From positions 1 to 37,488 of the forward strand of contig NZ_JAQFWQ010000072.1 of the NCBI RefSeq assembly GCF_027706725.1: 37,488 nucleotides of DNA, written 5' to 3'. This DNA is from Nocardiopsis endophytica (lineage in GTDB: Bacteria > Actinomycetota > Actinomycetes > Streptosporangiales > Streptosporangiaceae). The translations under genes were made by a program, and so were the position numbers. Shown piece after piece: positions 8,346 through 17,142 of the stretch (position 1 is the first letter of the stretch; each line of letters begins with the position of its first letter). The notes under the pieces were generated by a model. The model did no database searches and was not told where the DNA came from. It saw nothing but the letters and a program-made list of their open reading frames with translations.

Positions 8346-9781
8346 GCGGCCCCTCCGACACCGGGCTGCTCTCCCCGGTCCGCGCGGGCACGCCGGTGGA
8401 GGCGGCCGTGTCCGACGAGGCGTGGCTCCAGGCGATGGTCGACGCCGAGGCCGCACTGGCCCGCGCGCAGGCCCGGCTGGGCTCGGTCCCCGAACGGGCC
8501 GCGGCGGTGATCACCGAGGCGGCCGCGGACCACGGGCTGGACCCGCGCGCGCTCGCGCTCGCCTCCCGGGAGCACGCCAACCCCGTCGTCTCCGTGGTCG
8601 CGGCGTTCACCCGGGCCGTCACCGAGCGCTCCCCCGAGGCCGCCGAGTACGTCCACCGGGGATCCACCAGCCAGGACGTCTTCGACACCGCCGCGATGCT
8701 GGTGTGCCGACGCGCCCTGGCGGCCGTCCGGGACGACCTCGCGGCGGCGGCCGACGCCCTGGAGCCGCAGGTCCGGCGGCACCGGGACACCCCGATGGCC
8801 GGGCGGACCCTCGCCCTCCAGGCGGTGCCCACCACCTTCGGCCTGAAGGCCGCCGGCTGGCGCCGGCTGTTCCTGGACGCCGCGCGGCGGATCGACCGGC
8901 TGCTCGACGGCGGCCTGCCGGTCTCGCTGGGCGGTGCGGCCGGAACCCTGGGCGGGTACCTGGAATACGCCGCGCCGCCGGCGGGAGGGGACGCCCCGGA
9001 GGACCCCGGCCGCTCCGCCGACCGCCTGGTGGAGGCGTTCGCGGCGGAGACCGGTCTGGCCCCGCAGGCCCTGCCCTGGCACGCGCTGCGCTCCCCCGTC
9101 GCGGACCTGGCCTCGGTGCTGGCGTTCACCGCCGGCGCGCTCGGCAAGGCCGCCGTGGACGTGCTCACCCTGTCCCGCACCGAGGTCGGCGAGGTCGCCG
9201 AGCCCGGGGCGCCGGGGCGGGGCGCCTCCTCGGCGATGCCGCACAAGCGCAACCCGGTCCTGGCCACGATGGTGCGCAGCGCCGCGCTCCAGGTCCCGGC
9301 GCTCGCGTCGGTCCTGCACCAGTGCCTGGCGGCCGAGGACGAGCGCTCCGCGGGGGGCTGGCACGCCGAGTGGCAGCCGCTGCGCGAATGCCTGCGGCTG
9401 ACCGGCGGGGCCGCGCACACCATGGTGGAACTGGCGCGGGGGCTGGAGCCTCGCCCGGAGCGCATGGAGCGCAACCTCCGGCTGACCGCGAGCGCGTTGA
9501 CCAGCGAGCGGGTCGCCGCGGCCCTGGCACCGGCGCTCGGGCGGGTGCGCGCCCGGGAGCTGGTGTCGGACGGCGCCGCGGAGTCGGTGCGCACCGGTCG
9601 GCCGCTGGCCGAGGCGGTGGCCGACCGGCTGGCCCGGGAGGCCGGCGGCGGGGGGCCCACGGGCGCCCCGTCCGCCGCGGAGCTCGCCGCGCTGTGCGAC
9701 CCGGCCGACTACACCGGCGCCGCCGCGGCCCTGGCCGATCGCTCCCTGGCCGATCGCTCCCTGGACGGCCGCGGCCGCTGA
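8342..9781 (+). CDS. creD: Fumarase/adenylosuccinate-lyase superfamily enzyme, CreD-like nitrosuccinate lyase
   Basis: This 479-residue lyase carries the superfamily signature GASSAMPHKRNP (294-305), which holds the flexible catalytic serine loop. It also has the upstream HRGSTSQDV segment (105-113). Its general shape resembles 3-carboxymuconate cycloisomerase-type members. Next to a CreE-type flavoenzyme the likely reaction is elimination of nitrous acid from nitrosuccinate, giving fumarate. The GTG start overlaps the creE stop. The C-terminus carries a perfect 15-bp tandem duplication (9731-9760) that doubles LADRS. The gene ends 11 nt from the convergent sensor-kinase gene. Without the CreE partner, a purine or muconate-type lyase would have been the default annotation. 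Confidence 0.85.
   Translation: MSGPSDTGLLSPVRAGTPVEAAVSDEAWLQAMVDAEAALARAQARLGSVPERAAAVITEAAADHGLDPRALALASREHANPVVSVVAAFTRAVTERSPEAAEYVHRGSTSQDVFDTAAMLVCRRALAAVRDDLAAAADALEPQVRRHRDTPMAGRTLALQAVPTTFGLKAAGWRRLFLDAARRIDRLLDGGLPVSLGGAAGTLGGYLEYAAPPAGGDAPEDPGRSADRLVEAFAAETGLAPQALPWHALRSPVADLASVLAFTAGALGKAAVDVLTLSRTEVGEVAEPGAPGRGASSAMPHKRNPVLATMVRSAALQVPALASVLHQCLAAEDERSAGGWHAEWQPLRECLRLTGGAAHTMVELARGLEPRPERMERNLRLTASALTSERVAAALAPALGRVRARELVSDGAAESVRTGRPLAEAVADRLAREAGGGGPTGAPSAAELAALCDPADYTGAAAALADRSLADRSLDGRGR
9731..9760 (+). repeat. 15-bp perfect tandem duplication in creD
   Basis: CTGGCCGATCGCTCC occurs twice head to tail (9731-9745, 9746-9760). It keeps the frame and duplicates five residues (LADRS) in the C-terminal tail of the lyase. 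It is probably a recent replication-slippage event without functional effect. Confidence 0.95.
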
Positions 9782-9785
9782 CCGG

Positions 9786-9808
9786 GCCCGCCTCAGCCGG
9801 GGGCGGGC
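9786..9808. terminator. Possible terminator between convergent creD and sensor-kinase genes
   Basis: GCCCGCC (9786-9792) and GGCGGGC (9802-9808) form a 7-bp stem with a 9-nt loop. The hairpin spans the 11-nt gap and the kinase stop codon. There is no U-tract, which is common for actinomycete terminators. Confidence 0.35.
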
Positions 9809-11010
9809 AGCCGGCCGTCCCGGGCCCGGTCCCCCTCTTCGCCCTTGCGGGGGACCGGCAGCTCCACGGCCAGGCGGAAGCGTCCCCCCGGCAGGCGCCC
9901 GGCGACGAGCCCGCCGCCGAGGGCGGCGGCCCGCTCGGAGAGGTTGACCAGGCCCCCGGAGGCGCGGTCGGCGGGGCGGTCCGGTTCGGGCCCGACGCCG
10001 TCGTTGACGATGGAGGCGGTGACCCGGCCGCACTCGCGGACGAGGAGGATCTCGCAGTTCTCGGCGGCGCTGTGGCGCAGCACGTTGGCGGTGCCCTCGC
10101 GGAGGACCGTGGCCACCGCCGTGGCCACGGCGGGCGGCAGGCCCACACCGTCGGCGTCCATCCGCACCCGCACGCCCGCGGCGGCCAGGACACCGGACAC
10201 GGACCGGCACTCCTCCTCCAGGGACAGGTCGCGGTGGCCGTGCGCCACGGTGTGCAGGTCGGCGCGGGCCCGGCGGCTGATGTCCAGGATCTCGTCCAGC
10301 TCCGTGCGGGCCCGGTCGGGGTGGCCCGGGACGAGGCGGAGCACCAGTTCGGCCTTGAGGACCATGGCGGACAGGCCGTACCCCATCAGGTCGTGCAGGT
10401 CCTTGGCGAAGCGCAGGCGCTCCCGGACCACCGCGGCCTCGGCGAGCGCCCGCTGCGCCCGCCGCAGATCGCCGAGCATCTGGCGGAACCGGGAGAGCCC
10501 GTAGACGATCAGGCCGGTGATGACCACCTGGACGGACATGAACAGGGGGTCCGAGGGGGTACCGGCCTCCAGGGTGTTGAGCAGCCGGTGGGTGAAGGCC
10601 ACGCTCGCCGCCACCGCGATGAAGACGAGCCAGCCCGCCTTGGCCGACAGCACGAACAGGACGCTTCCGGCGAGGTAGCCGGGGATCCCCATCCAGGGGT
10701 GCTGGAAGTACAGGGCGGGCAGGTACACCAGGCACGCCTGCCCCCCGATCACCGTGGAGGCGATCAGGAGGCCGCGGCGGCCGCGGCCGGGGCCGCCGGC
10801 GCTCAGGGTCAGCACCAGCTGCAGGGCGAGCATCAGGACCAGGCAGACGACCGCGAGGGCCGTCCAGTCGGGGGCGTGCGGCCCGGCCAGGGCCGCGTGC
10901 AGGTTGGTGAGGAAGATGCCGGTGATGACCGCGACCGGTACGAACCAGGCGGCCGCCCCCGCCACCGGCGGCGGGGGCGCGGGGGAGGGGGTGCTCAGGG
11001 TTGGGGTCAC
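9793..11010 (-). CDS. NarL/DesK-type sensor histidine kinase (intact phospho-acceptor)
   Basis: This 405-residue membrane kinase starts at GTG. About six hydrophobic segments fill the first 180 residues. A HisKA_3 dimerisation/phosphotransfer helix with FAKDLHDLMGYGLSAM follows (His codon at 10395-10393), then an HATPase_c domain containing an N-box-like EGTANVLRHS segment and a C-terminal GGLVNLSERAAALGG segment. The fold and helix match DesK-family kinases that pair with LuxR-type response regulators; the nearest such regulator is encoded at 24862-25467. The gene follows a paralogous kinase gene on the same strand with a 70-nt gap. Its signal is unknown. The polytopic N-terminus suggests a membrane-associated cue such as product or membrane stress. 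Confidence 0.92.
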   Translation of the reverse strand: MTPTLSTPSPAPPPPVAGAAAWFVPVAVITGIFLTNLHAALAGPHAPDWTALAVVCLVLMLALQLVLTLSAGGPGRGRRGLLIASTVIGGQACLVYLPALYFQHPWMGIPGYLAGSVLFVLSAKAGWLVFIAVAASVAFTHRLLNTLEAGTPSDPLFMSVQVVITGLIVYGLSRFRQMLGDLRRAQRALAEAAVVRERLRFAKDLHDLMGYGLSAMVLKAELVLRLVPGHPDRARTELDEILDISRRARADLHTVAHGHRDLSLEEECRSVSGVLAAAGVRVRMDADGVGLPPAVATAVATVLREGTANVLRHSAAENCEILLVRECGRVTASIVNDGVGPEPDRPADRASGGLVNLSERAAALGGGLVAGRLPGGRFRLAVELPVPRKGEEGDRARDGRLPAPG

Positions 11011-11080
11011 CGCGTTCTCTTCTCCGTCTCGTCCTCGTCGTCGTCGCGGGGGGCGGCGGGGGCGGCGGGGGCGCGCCCCG

Positions 11081-12277
11081 TCAGCCGAAGGCGGCGGTGG
11101 AGCGGGCGGGCTCGGGGACGGGGACCTCCAGCGCGAGGCGGAACCGGCCCTCGTCCAGATACTCGGCGGTCAGGGTGCCGCCGAGGGAGGCCGCCCTCTC
11201 GGACAGGGTGCGCAGTCCCCCGGAGCGGCCCCCCGGCGGCTCCGCCCCCGGGTCGGCGCCGTCGCAGGAGACCTCGGCGCGGACCGCGTCCCCCTCCCGG
11301 ACCACGCTGATCGCGCACTCCTCGGCCCGGGCGTGGCGCAGCACGTTCGTGGTGGCCTCGCGCAGCGCGGTGGCCAGCAGCGTGCCGACGGGGCGCGGGA
11401 GGTCCCCGTGGTCGGCGTGGATCCGCACGCGGATTCCGGCCGCCGCCAGGACCGAGCGCACCGACCGGAACTCCTCGGCCAGGGACAGGTCACGGTAGCC
11501 GTGCGCCACGGACCGGACGTCCGACAAGGCCTTGCGGCCGACCTGGAGGACCTCCTCCACTTCGTGCCGCGCCCGCTCCGGGTCGCGCTCGACCAGGCGG
11601 CGGGCCAGCTCGGTCTTGAGCGCGATCGCCGACAGCTCCTCGCCGACCAGGCCGTTGAGGTCCCGGGCGAAGCGCAGGCGCTCCGCGACGACGGCGCTGT
11701 CGGCGATGCGGGCCTGGGCACGCTCCATCTCGCCCACGAGCACCCGCAGGCAGGACAGGCCGTACACGACGAGCCCGGTGACCATCGTGGAGACGGCGGT
11801 GTAGCCGAGGGGCCACAGCTCGGCGGAGACGACGGCCTGGGCGGCGGTCGCGCCGGCGGCGACGGCGCCGAAGAGGGTGATGCCCGCGGCCCGGGGGAGC
11901 ACGAGCAGGGCGCTTCCGGCGACGAAGCCGAGCATGCCCAGCCAGCTCTGGGTGAACAGCAGCAGCGGCGGGAAGGCGATGAGCAGCTGCAGCGCGAGCA
12001 CGGCGCGCGCCGCCCGCCGGTGCTCGGGGCACCCGGCCCACCCGCACTGCAGCATCTGCAGCGCGAAGAGGGCGGCCATGCAGACGCCGGCCAGCAGGGT
12101 GGCGGCCGGGCCCAGCGCCCGGCTGTACACGTTGACGAACGCGACCACGCACATTCCGCCGAACACGGTGGCGGTGACGCCCCAGGCGAGGGTGGACGCC
12201 ATACGGGCACCGCCGGGACCCGCTGCCGGGGGGCGGCGGCCGGCCTCCGGGGTCCACTGCGTCGATTCCCTCGGCAT
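11081..12277 (-). CDS. DesK-type sensor kinase paralogue lacking the phospho-acceptor histidine
   Basis: This is a second six-TM DesK-like protein of 398 residues, clearly paralogous to its downstream neighbour across the helix and ATPase domain (AVVAERLRFARDL, VAHGYRDLSL, RSVLAAAGIRVRI). The histidine box reads FARDLNGLVGEELSAI: the acceptor histidine is Asn (AAC codon, 11656-11654) and the following acidic residue is Gly. The ATPase domain still looks complete (REATTNVLRHA; GGLRTLSERAASLGG). It is probably a catalytically one-sided or regulatory partner, perhaps forming heterodimers with the intact kinase. The ATG at 12277 is preferred because GAAGGGA lies upstream; an ATG at 12355 would add 26 residues. 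Confidence 0.88.
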   Translation of the reverse strand: MPRESTQWTPEAGRRPPAAGPGGARMASTLAWGVTATVFGGMCVVAFVNVYSRALGPAATLLAGVCMAALFALQMLQCGWAGCPEHRRAARAVLALQLLIAFPPLLLFTQSWLGMLGFVAGSALLVLPRAAGITLFGAVAAGATAAQAVVSAELWPLGYTAVSTMVTGLVVYGLSCLRVLVGEMERAQARIADSAVVAERLRFARDLNGLVGEELSAIALKTELARRLVERDPERARHEVEEVLQVGRKALSDVRSVAHGYRDLSLAEEFRSVRSVLAAAGIRVRIHADHGDLPRPVGTLLATALREATTNVLRHARAEECAISVVREGDAVRAEVSCDGADPGAEPPGGRSGGLRTLSERAASLGGTLTAEYLDEGRFRLALEVPVPEPARSTAAFG

Positions 12278-12419
12278 CCCGGTCCCTTCGGAAGGTCCAC
12301 CTGCGCCGTCGGCCCGTTCCTCGTGGCGCCCCGTGGGCCTCCGTATTCGGGGCATACAATGCCGTCCCCGGCAAACTACCCCGATTCGGTCGCCGCGTGA
12401 AGGTGTCGGCGGCCGTGCG

Positions 12420-13808
12420 TCACAGGCGCACCGCCCCGGTGGTGAGGCAGGCCAGCAGCGTGCGCGCCTGGACGTTGAGGTAGCGGCCGTGCCTGACGAG
12501 CCAGGTCAGCTGCGCGGGGGTGGCCCAGCGGTAGCCGGGCGGAGCCGCCAGGGGGGCCTCGTCCCCGTCGGCCTCCACCACCGTGTAGCAGATCCGGGCG
12601 TCCAGGAACCGCCCCCCTTCCTCGGAGAGGATCGCCCGGTAGCGGACCCGTTCCGGCGGGGCCGCGAGCACCGCCTCCAGGAAGCGCGGCCGGGCCCGGG
12701 CGGGCAGGTGCGCGTAGTTGCCCGGGGTGCACTGCACGGTCGGCCCCAGCTCCACGGTGTCCAGGAACCCGCCCTCGGCGCGGGCCTGGACGAGCACGTG
12801 CGGGACCCCGCCGATCCTGCGGACGAGGAAGGCCGCCACCCCCACCCCGCGCGGTGCCACCAGCGGCTGGCTCCACCCCGCCACCTCGCGCGTCCCCGCC
12901 CGCACCGATACCGCGACGACGTCGAAGAAGCACCCGCTCTCATGCCGCACCCGGTCGTCCTCGCGCACCCACCCGGGCAGCGGGGACAGCGGCACCTTGC
13001 GCGCGCGCACCCGGTGCCGGGAGCGCTCTCCGGTGAACCAGGACAGCAGCTCGGCATCGGCGTGCAGCGCGCGGGGGCCGTACTCCTCCACCGGCGCGCA
13101 GGCCAGCACCGTGCGGGCGTCCATGTTCACCACGCCGTCCATGCGCAGCAGCTCACCCAGGGTGCCCAGGGTGACCCAGCGGAAGTCCTCGTGCGGCGGG
13201 ACCTCCACGTCCGGGCCGACCTCGACGATCATGTTCCGGTTGCTCTTGTGCAGGAACCACGACCCGTGCTCGGACTGGAGCACGTCGGCCAGCACCCGGG
13301 CGCCGGGGCGGGTGAAGTGCTCGATGTGGCGCACGGGGCGGCCCCCGTGCGCCCGCGTGTAGTTGCTGCGGGTCGCCTGCACCGTCGGCGAGAGCTGCAC
13401 CCGGCCGGGGTTGCCGGGCTCCATCTTCGCCTGCATGAGGAAGTGCAGCACCCCGTCGATCTCCTTGGCGAGGATGCCCAGGATCCCCACCTCGGGCTGG
13501 TCGATGACGGGCTGGTACCACTCGGCCACCGGCCCGGCCTCCGAGACCACGTGCAGGCCCTCCACCGAGAAGAAGCGCCCGCTCCGGTGGGCCAGGGCGC
13601 CGGTGCCCTCGCGGAACCCCCATCCGTCCAGCTCGGCGAAGGGGATCCGCCGCACGTCGAACCCGCCCGCCTCGGCCCGTTCGCGGAGCCAGCGGACGAC
13701 GTCCCCGGCCGCGCCGCCCGTGCCCGCCGCGCCCGACCGGCGCAGCCGCGGACCGGCGGAGGCGTCGTGCCGCCACCGCAGCTCCGGGCCGAGGAGTCCC
13801 GCGGTCAC
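12420..13808 (-). CDS. TDP-4-keto-6-deoxyhexose 2,3-dehydratase (EvaA/TylX3-like)
   Basis: This 462-residue enzyme has the internally duplicated layout of the NDP-hexose 2,3-dehydratase family. Paired segments occur in both halves: VEWYQP-type versus VAGWSQPLV, LHFLMQAKMEPG versus PHVLVQARAEGG, QLSPTVQATRSNY versus ELGPTVQCTPGNY, and NMDARTVLAC versus NVQARTLLAC. It removes the C-2 hydroxyl of TDP-4-keto-6-deoxyglucose, making the 2-deoxy-3,4-diketo intermediate. No 3-ketoreductase is encoded nearby, so the intermediate most likely goes to the PLP aminotransferase at C-3, as in vancosamine-type pathways. The GTG start overlaps the rmlB stop (GTGA). This is the last gene of the sugar operon. 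Confidence 0.93.
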   Translation of the reverse strand: MTAGLLGPELRWRHDASAGPRLRRSGAAGTGGAAGDVVRWLRERAEAGGFDVRRIPFAELDGWGFREGTGALAHRSGRFFSVEGLHVVSEAGPVAEWYQPVIDQPEVGILGILAKEIDGVLHFLMQAKMEPGNPGRVQLSPTVQATRSNYTRAHGGRPVRHIEHFTRPGARVLADVLQSEHGSWFLHKSNRNMIVEVGPDVEVPPHEDFRWVTLGTLGELLRMDGVVNMDARTVLACAPVEEYGPRALHADAELLSWFTGERSRHRVRARKVPLSPLPGWVREDDRVRHESGCFFDVVAVSVRAGTREVAGWSQPLVAPRGVGVAAFLVRRIGGVPHVLVQARAEGGFLDTVELGPTVQCTPGNYAHLPARARPRFLEAVLAAPPERVRYRAILSEEGGRFLDARICYTVVEADGDEAPLAAPPGYRWATPAQLTWLVRHGRYLNVQARTLLACLTTGAVRL

Positions 13809-14815
13809 CGCGCCCCCTCTCCGGCCGCGGCCTCCAGCGGCGCCCCGGCCCCCTGCCGCAGCGGCCGCCACCAGCCGGGGTTCTCCGCGTACCAGGCCAC
13901 CGTCCGGGCCAGCCCCTCGTCGAAGGGCACCAGCGGGCGGTAGCCGAGCTCCCGCCTGATCTTGGTGTCGTCCACCGCGTAGCGGCGGTCGTGCCCGGCC
14001 CGGTCGGGGACCCACTCGATGGCCGACTCGTCCGCCCCGCACAGCGCGAGCAGCCGGCGCGTGACGGCGAGGTTGGTCGTGCCGGACCCGCCCCCCACGT
14101 TGTAGACCTCGCCCGCGCGCCCCGCGGCCAGCACCCGGTGCACCGCGCGGCAGTGGTCGTCGACGTGCAGCCACTCGCGGACGTTGCCCCCGTCCCCGTA
14201 CAGCGGGACGCGCCCGCCCTCCAGCAGGCTGGTGATGAAACGGGGGATCAGCTTCTCGGGGTGCTGATAGGGGCCGTAGTTGTTGGAGCAGCGCGTGACG
14301 CGGACGTCGAGCCCGTGGGTGCGCGCGTACGCGCGGGCGACCAGGTCCGATCCGGCCTTGGAGGCGGCGTAGGGGGAATTGGGGTCCAGCGGCTCCTCCT
14401 CGTCCCACGCCCCCTCCGCGATGGACCCGTAGACCTCGTCGGTCGACACGTGCACGACGCGCCCGACCCCCGCCGCGAGCGCGGCCTCCATCAGCGTCTG
14501 GGTGCCCAGGACGTTGGTCCGCACGAAGGCGTGGGCCCCGCCGATGGAGCGGTCCACGTGGCTCTCCGCGGCGAAGTGGACCACGGCGTCGTGCCCGGGC
14601 AGCAGACCGGCGAGCAGGTCGGCGTCGCACACGTCGCCGCGGACGATCTCCAGCCGCGGCCCCTCCTCGGGCAGGTTGGCCCTGTTCCCCGCGTAGGTGA
14701 ACAGGTCCAGGACGGTGACGCGGGCGCCCTCGGCCCCGGGCAGGGCGCCGGAGAGCAGCATCCGGACGTAGTGCGAGCCGATGAACCCGGCGGCACCGGT
14801 GACCAGGATCCTCAT
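13805..14815 (-). CDS. rmlB: dTDP-glucose 4,6-dehydratase
   Basis: This 336-residue extended short-chain dehydrogenase makes TDP-4-keto-6-deoxyglucose, the branch point for deoxysugars. The NAD-binding GAAGFIGSHY motif is at the N-terminus. The family's STDEVYG catalytic segment and YAASK (Tyr-x3-Lys) follow, with CSNNYGPYQHPEKLIPRFI typical of RmlB. Length is normal. The stop overlaps the start of the 2,3-dehydratase (GTGA), and the aminotransferase gene ends 44 nt upstream. Confidence 0.96.
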   Translation of the reverse strand: MRILVTGAAGFIGSHYVRMLLSGALPGAEGARVTVLDLFTYAGNRANLPEEGPRLEIVRGDVCDADLLAGLLPGHDAVVHFAAESHVDRSIGGAHAFVRTNVLGTQTLMEAALAAGVGRVVHVSTDEVYGSIAEGAWDEEEPLDPNSPYAASKAGSDLVARAYARTHGLDVRVTRCSNNYGPYQHPEKLIPRFITSLLEGGRVPLYGDGGNVREWLHVDDHCRAVHRVLAAGRAGEVYNVGGGSGTTNLAVTRRLLALCGADESAIEWVPDRAGHDRRYAVDDTKIRRELGYRPLVPFDEGLARTVAWYAENPGWWRPLRQGAGAPLEAAAGEGAR

Positions 14816-14859
14816 GTCCTCTTCCTCCGAGTTCCTCCGAGGGGGCGGCCGGGAGCGGT

Positions 14860-15969
14860 TCAGAGCGCGTCGACGGCCTCGCGGACGGCCCCGATGACCT
14901 CGTCCTGCACCCGCGGTGACAGCGAGGGGTACATCGGCAGCGAGAAGATCTCCCCGGCGATCGCCTCGGTCACCGGCAGGTCGCCCTCGCCGTAGCCCAG
15001 GTACGCGAAGCCCGTCATGGTGTGGACCGGCCACGGGTAGCTGATGTTGAGCTCGATCCCCCGGGCGGCGAGCGCCTTGAGGATCTCGTCGCGGCACGGG
15101 TGGCGGACCACGTACACGTAGTAGACGTGGTCGTTGCCGGGCGCCGTGGCGGGCAGCCTCAGGCCGGTTCCGGCGAGCCCCTCCTCATAGCGCCGGGCGA
15201 CCGCGCGGCGCCCCTCGATGTAGGCGTCGAGCCGGGCGAGCTTGTGCCGCAGGATCTCGGCGTGCACCTCGTCGAGGCGGCTGTTGTGCGCCGGGGTCTC
15301 CACCGTGTAGTAGACGTCGTCCATCCCGTAGAAGCGCAGCCGCCGCAGCCGCCGGTCGGTCTCGGCGCTCCGGGTGATCACGCCCCCGCCGTCGCCGTAG
15401 GCGCCCAGCACCTTGGTCGGGTAGAAGGAGAAGGCGGCCGCGTCGCCGGTGGTTCCGGCCAGGGTGCCGTGCTGCCGGGCGCCGTGCGCCTGGGCGCAGT
15501 CCTCCAGGACGGCCAGGCCGTGCTCGGCGGCCAGCCGGCGCAGCGGCCCCATGTCCACGCACTGCCCGTACAGGTGCACCGGCAGCAGCACTTTGGTGCG
15601 CGGACCGATCGCGGCGGCGACCTGGCCGGTGTCCATCAGGAAGTCCTCGTCGCGGACGTCCACGAACACCGGGACCGCGCCGACGGCGTTGATGGCCACC
15701 ACCGTGGGGGCCGCCGTGTTCGACACGGTGATGACCTCGTCGCCGGGCCCCACTCCGAGCGCGCGCAGCGCCAGGACGATGGCGTTGGTCCCGTTGTCGA
15801 CGCCGACGCAGTGGTCGACCCCGTGCCAGGCGGCGAACTCCCGCTCGAAGCCGAGCACGCTCTCGCCGAGGACGAGCCGCCCCGAGGAGAAGACCCGGTC
15901 GACGGCGTCGAGGATCTCCTTGCGCTCCTCGCCGTACTCCTCCACGTAGTCCCAGACCCGGATGGTCAT
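14860..15969 (-). CDS. DegT/DnrJ/EryC1-type PLP sugar 3-aminotransferase (EvaB-like)
   Basis: This 369-residue PLP enzyme has the family layout. [24 protein letters not shown] lies in the cofactor domain (shown here by its ends), [10 protein letters not shown] precedes the active site, and the Schiff-base lysine sits in [15 protein letters not shown]. Such enzymes transaminate keto-sugars with glutamate as donor. With a 2,3-dehydratase present and no 3-ketoreductase, amination at C-3 is expected, as in EvaB and relatives. A C-4 aminotransferase is less likely because a 4-ketoreductase is also encoded. The ATG is at 15969, with rmlA ending 71 nt upstream. Confidence 0.93.
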   Translation of the reverse strand: MTIRVWDYVEEYGEERKEILDAVDRVFSSGRLVLGESVLGFEREFAAWHGVDHCVGVDNGTNAIVLALRALGVGPGDEVITVSNTAAPTVVAINAVGAVPVFVDVRDEDFLMDTGQVAAAIGPRTKVLLPVHLYGQCVDMGPLRRLAAEHGLAVLEDCAQAHGARQHGTLAGTTGDAAAFSFYPTKVLGAYGDGGGVITRSAETDRRLRRLRFYGMDDVYYTVETPAHNSRLDEVHAEILRHKLARLDAYIEGRRAVARRYEEGLAGTGLRLPATAPGNDHVYYVYVVRHPCRDEILKALAARGIELNISYPWPVHTMTGFAYLGYGEGDLPVTEAIAGEIFSLPMYPSLSPRVQDEVIGAVREAVDAL

Positions 15970-16040
15970 TCACGTCTCCATTCGTGCGTCGCGTGCCCTG
16001 CGTTGCGTTCCCGGCCGGAGTGCGCCGGGGCGGGGCGGCC

Positions 16041-17015
16041 TCACCGCGCGGCGCCGAGCGCCGCCGGCTCCGCCCCCTCCCCCGGGGCTCCGCGGAACGG
16101 CGGCTCCAGGTCCGCCCGCGCGTCGAACCCGGAGGACCCGTCCCTGTCGAAGGCGGCCGCCAGCTCCATGAGGTACCGGCCGTACCCGGACCCGGCCTGG
16201 AGCTCGCCGAGCCGGTGGCAGGCCTCGGCCCCGATGAAGCCCATCCGGAGCGCGACCTCCTCGACACAGGCGATCCGGACGCCCTGGCGCCGCTCCAGGA
16301 TCCGCACGAACTCGCCCGCCTCCAGCAGCGAGTCGTGGGTGCCGGTGTCGAGCCAGGCGAAGCCCCGTCCCAGGTCGACCAGCCGCGCCCGGCCCTGCTC
16401 CAGGTAGACCCGGTTGACGTCGGTGATCTCCAGTTCCCCGCGCGCGGAGGGGCGCAGGCCGGCGGCGATGTCCACCACCTGCTCGTCGTAGAAGTACAGG
16501 CCGGTGACCGCGCGGTCGGAGCGCGGGTGCGCGGGCTTCTCCTCCAGGGACAGCAGCCGCCCCTCGGCGTCGGCCTCCGCCACCCCGTAGCGCTCGGGGT
16601 CGGAGACCGGGTACCCGAACAGCGTGCAGCCGTCGACGGCCCGTGCGTGGTGGTACAGCAGCGAGGACAGCCCGGGCCCGTGGAAGATGTTGTCCCCCAG
16701 GACGAGCGCCGAGGGGTCGGCGCCGATGTGCCGGGCGCCGATGCGGAAGGCGTCGGCGAGGCCGCGCGGCTCGTCCTGCTCGGCGTAGTCGATGCCCAGC
16801 CCCAGGGACGACCCGTCGCCCAGGAGGCGGCGGAAGGCGGGCAGGTCCCGCGGGGTGGAGATCACCAGGATCTCCCGGATCCCGCTGAGCATCAGGACCG
16901 ACAGCGGGTAGTAGATCATCGGCTTGTCGTAGACCGGCAGCAGCTGCTTGGAGACCCCCTTGGTGATGGGGTGGAGCCTCGTGCCGCTGCCCCCTGCGAG
17001 GATCAGGCCCTTCAT
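16041..17015 (-). CDS. rmlA: Glucose-1-phosphate thymidylyltransferase
   Basis: This 324-residue nucleotidyltransferase couples glucose-1-phosphate to dTTP, opening the TDP-sugar pathway. The signature [17 protein letters not shown] is at the very N-terminus, followed by [27 protein letters not shown] and a metal-binding Asp in GFAWLDTGT. The last 30 or so residues are an extra Gly/Ala/Glu-rich tail beyond the usual 290-odd residues. The ATG at 17015 gives the canonical MKGLILAGG start; longer in-frame extensions upstream are not conserved. A 127-nt gap with a strong hairpin separates it from the preceding ketoreductase gene. Confidence 0.96.
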   Translation of the reverse strand: MKGLILAGGSGTRLHPITKGVSKQLLPVYDKPMIYYPLSVLMLSGIREILVISTPRDLPAFRRLLGDGSSLGLGIDYAEQDEPRGLADAFRIGARHIGADPSALVLGDNIFHGPGLSSLLYHHARAVDGCTLFGYPVSDPERYGVAEADAEGRLLSLEEKPAHPRSDRAVTGLYFYDEQVVDIAAGLRPSARGELEITDVNRVYLEQGRARLVDLGRGFAWLDTGTHDSLLEAGEFVRILERRQGVRIACVEEVALRMGFIGAEACHRLGELQAGSGYGRYLMELAAAFDRDGSSGFDARADLEPPFRGAPGEGAEPAALGAAR

Positions 17016-17092
17016 GGACGGCCTCCGGTGGTCGGCGGTCGCGCGCCCGCGGTCCGGAGCACCCGGGAGGGGTCCGGGGCACCGCGCGCCCC

Positions 17093-17111
17093 GGGGCGGG
17101 CGTCCCGCCCC
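17093..17111 (-). terminator. Intra-operon hairpin between 4-ketoreductase and rmlA genes
   Basis: GGGGCGGG (17093-17100) and CCCGCCCC (17104-17111) pair perfectly around a CGT loop in the 127-nt gap. It may attenuate transcription into rmlA and the four genes after it, or protect mRNA ends. Function is inferred only from structure. Confidence 0.3.
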
Positions 17112-17142
17112 TGGGCCCACATCGTCCGCGCCCGGCGCGGCC

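Noticed and set aside
8342-9781. Housekeeping adenylosuccinate or argininosuccinate lyase
   Set aside because: Its overlap with a CreE-type flavoprotein gene and position in a biosynthetic operon fit a nitrosuccinate lyase better, although the family signature alone cannot decide.
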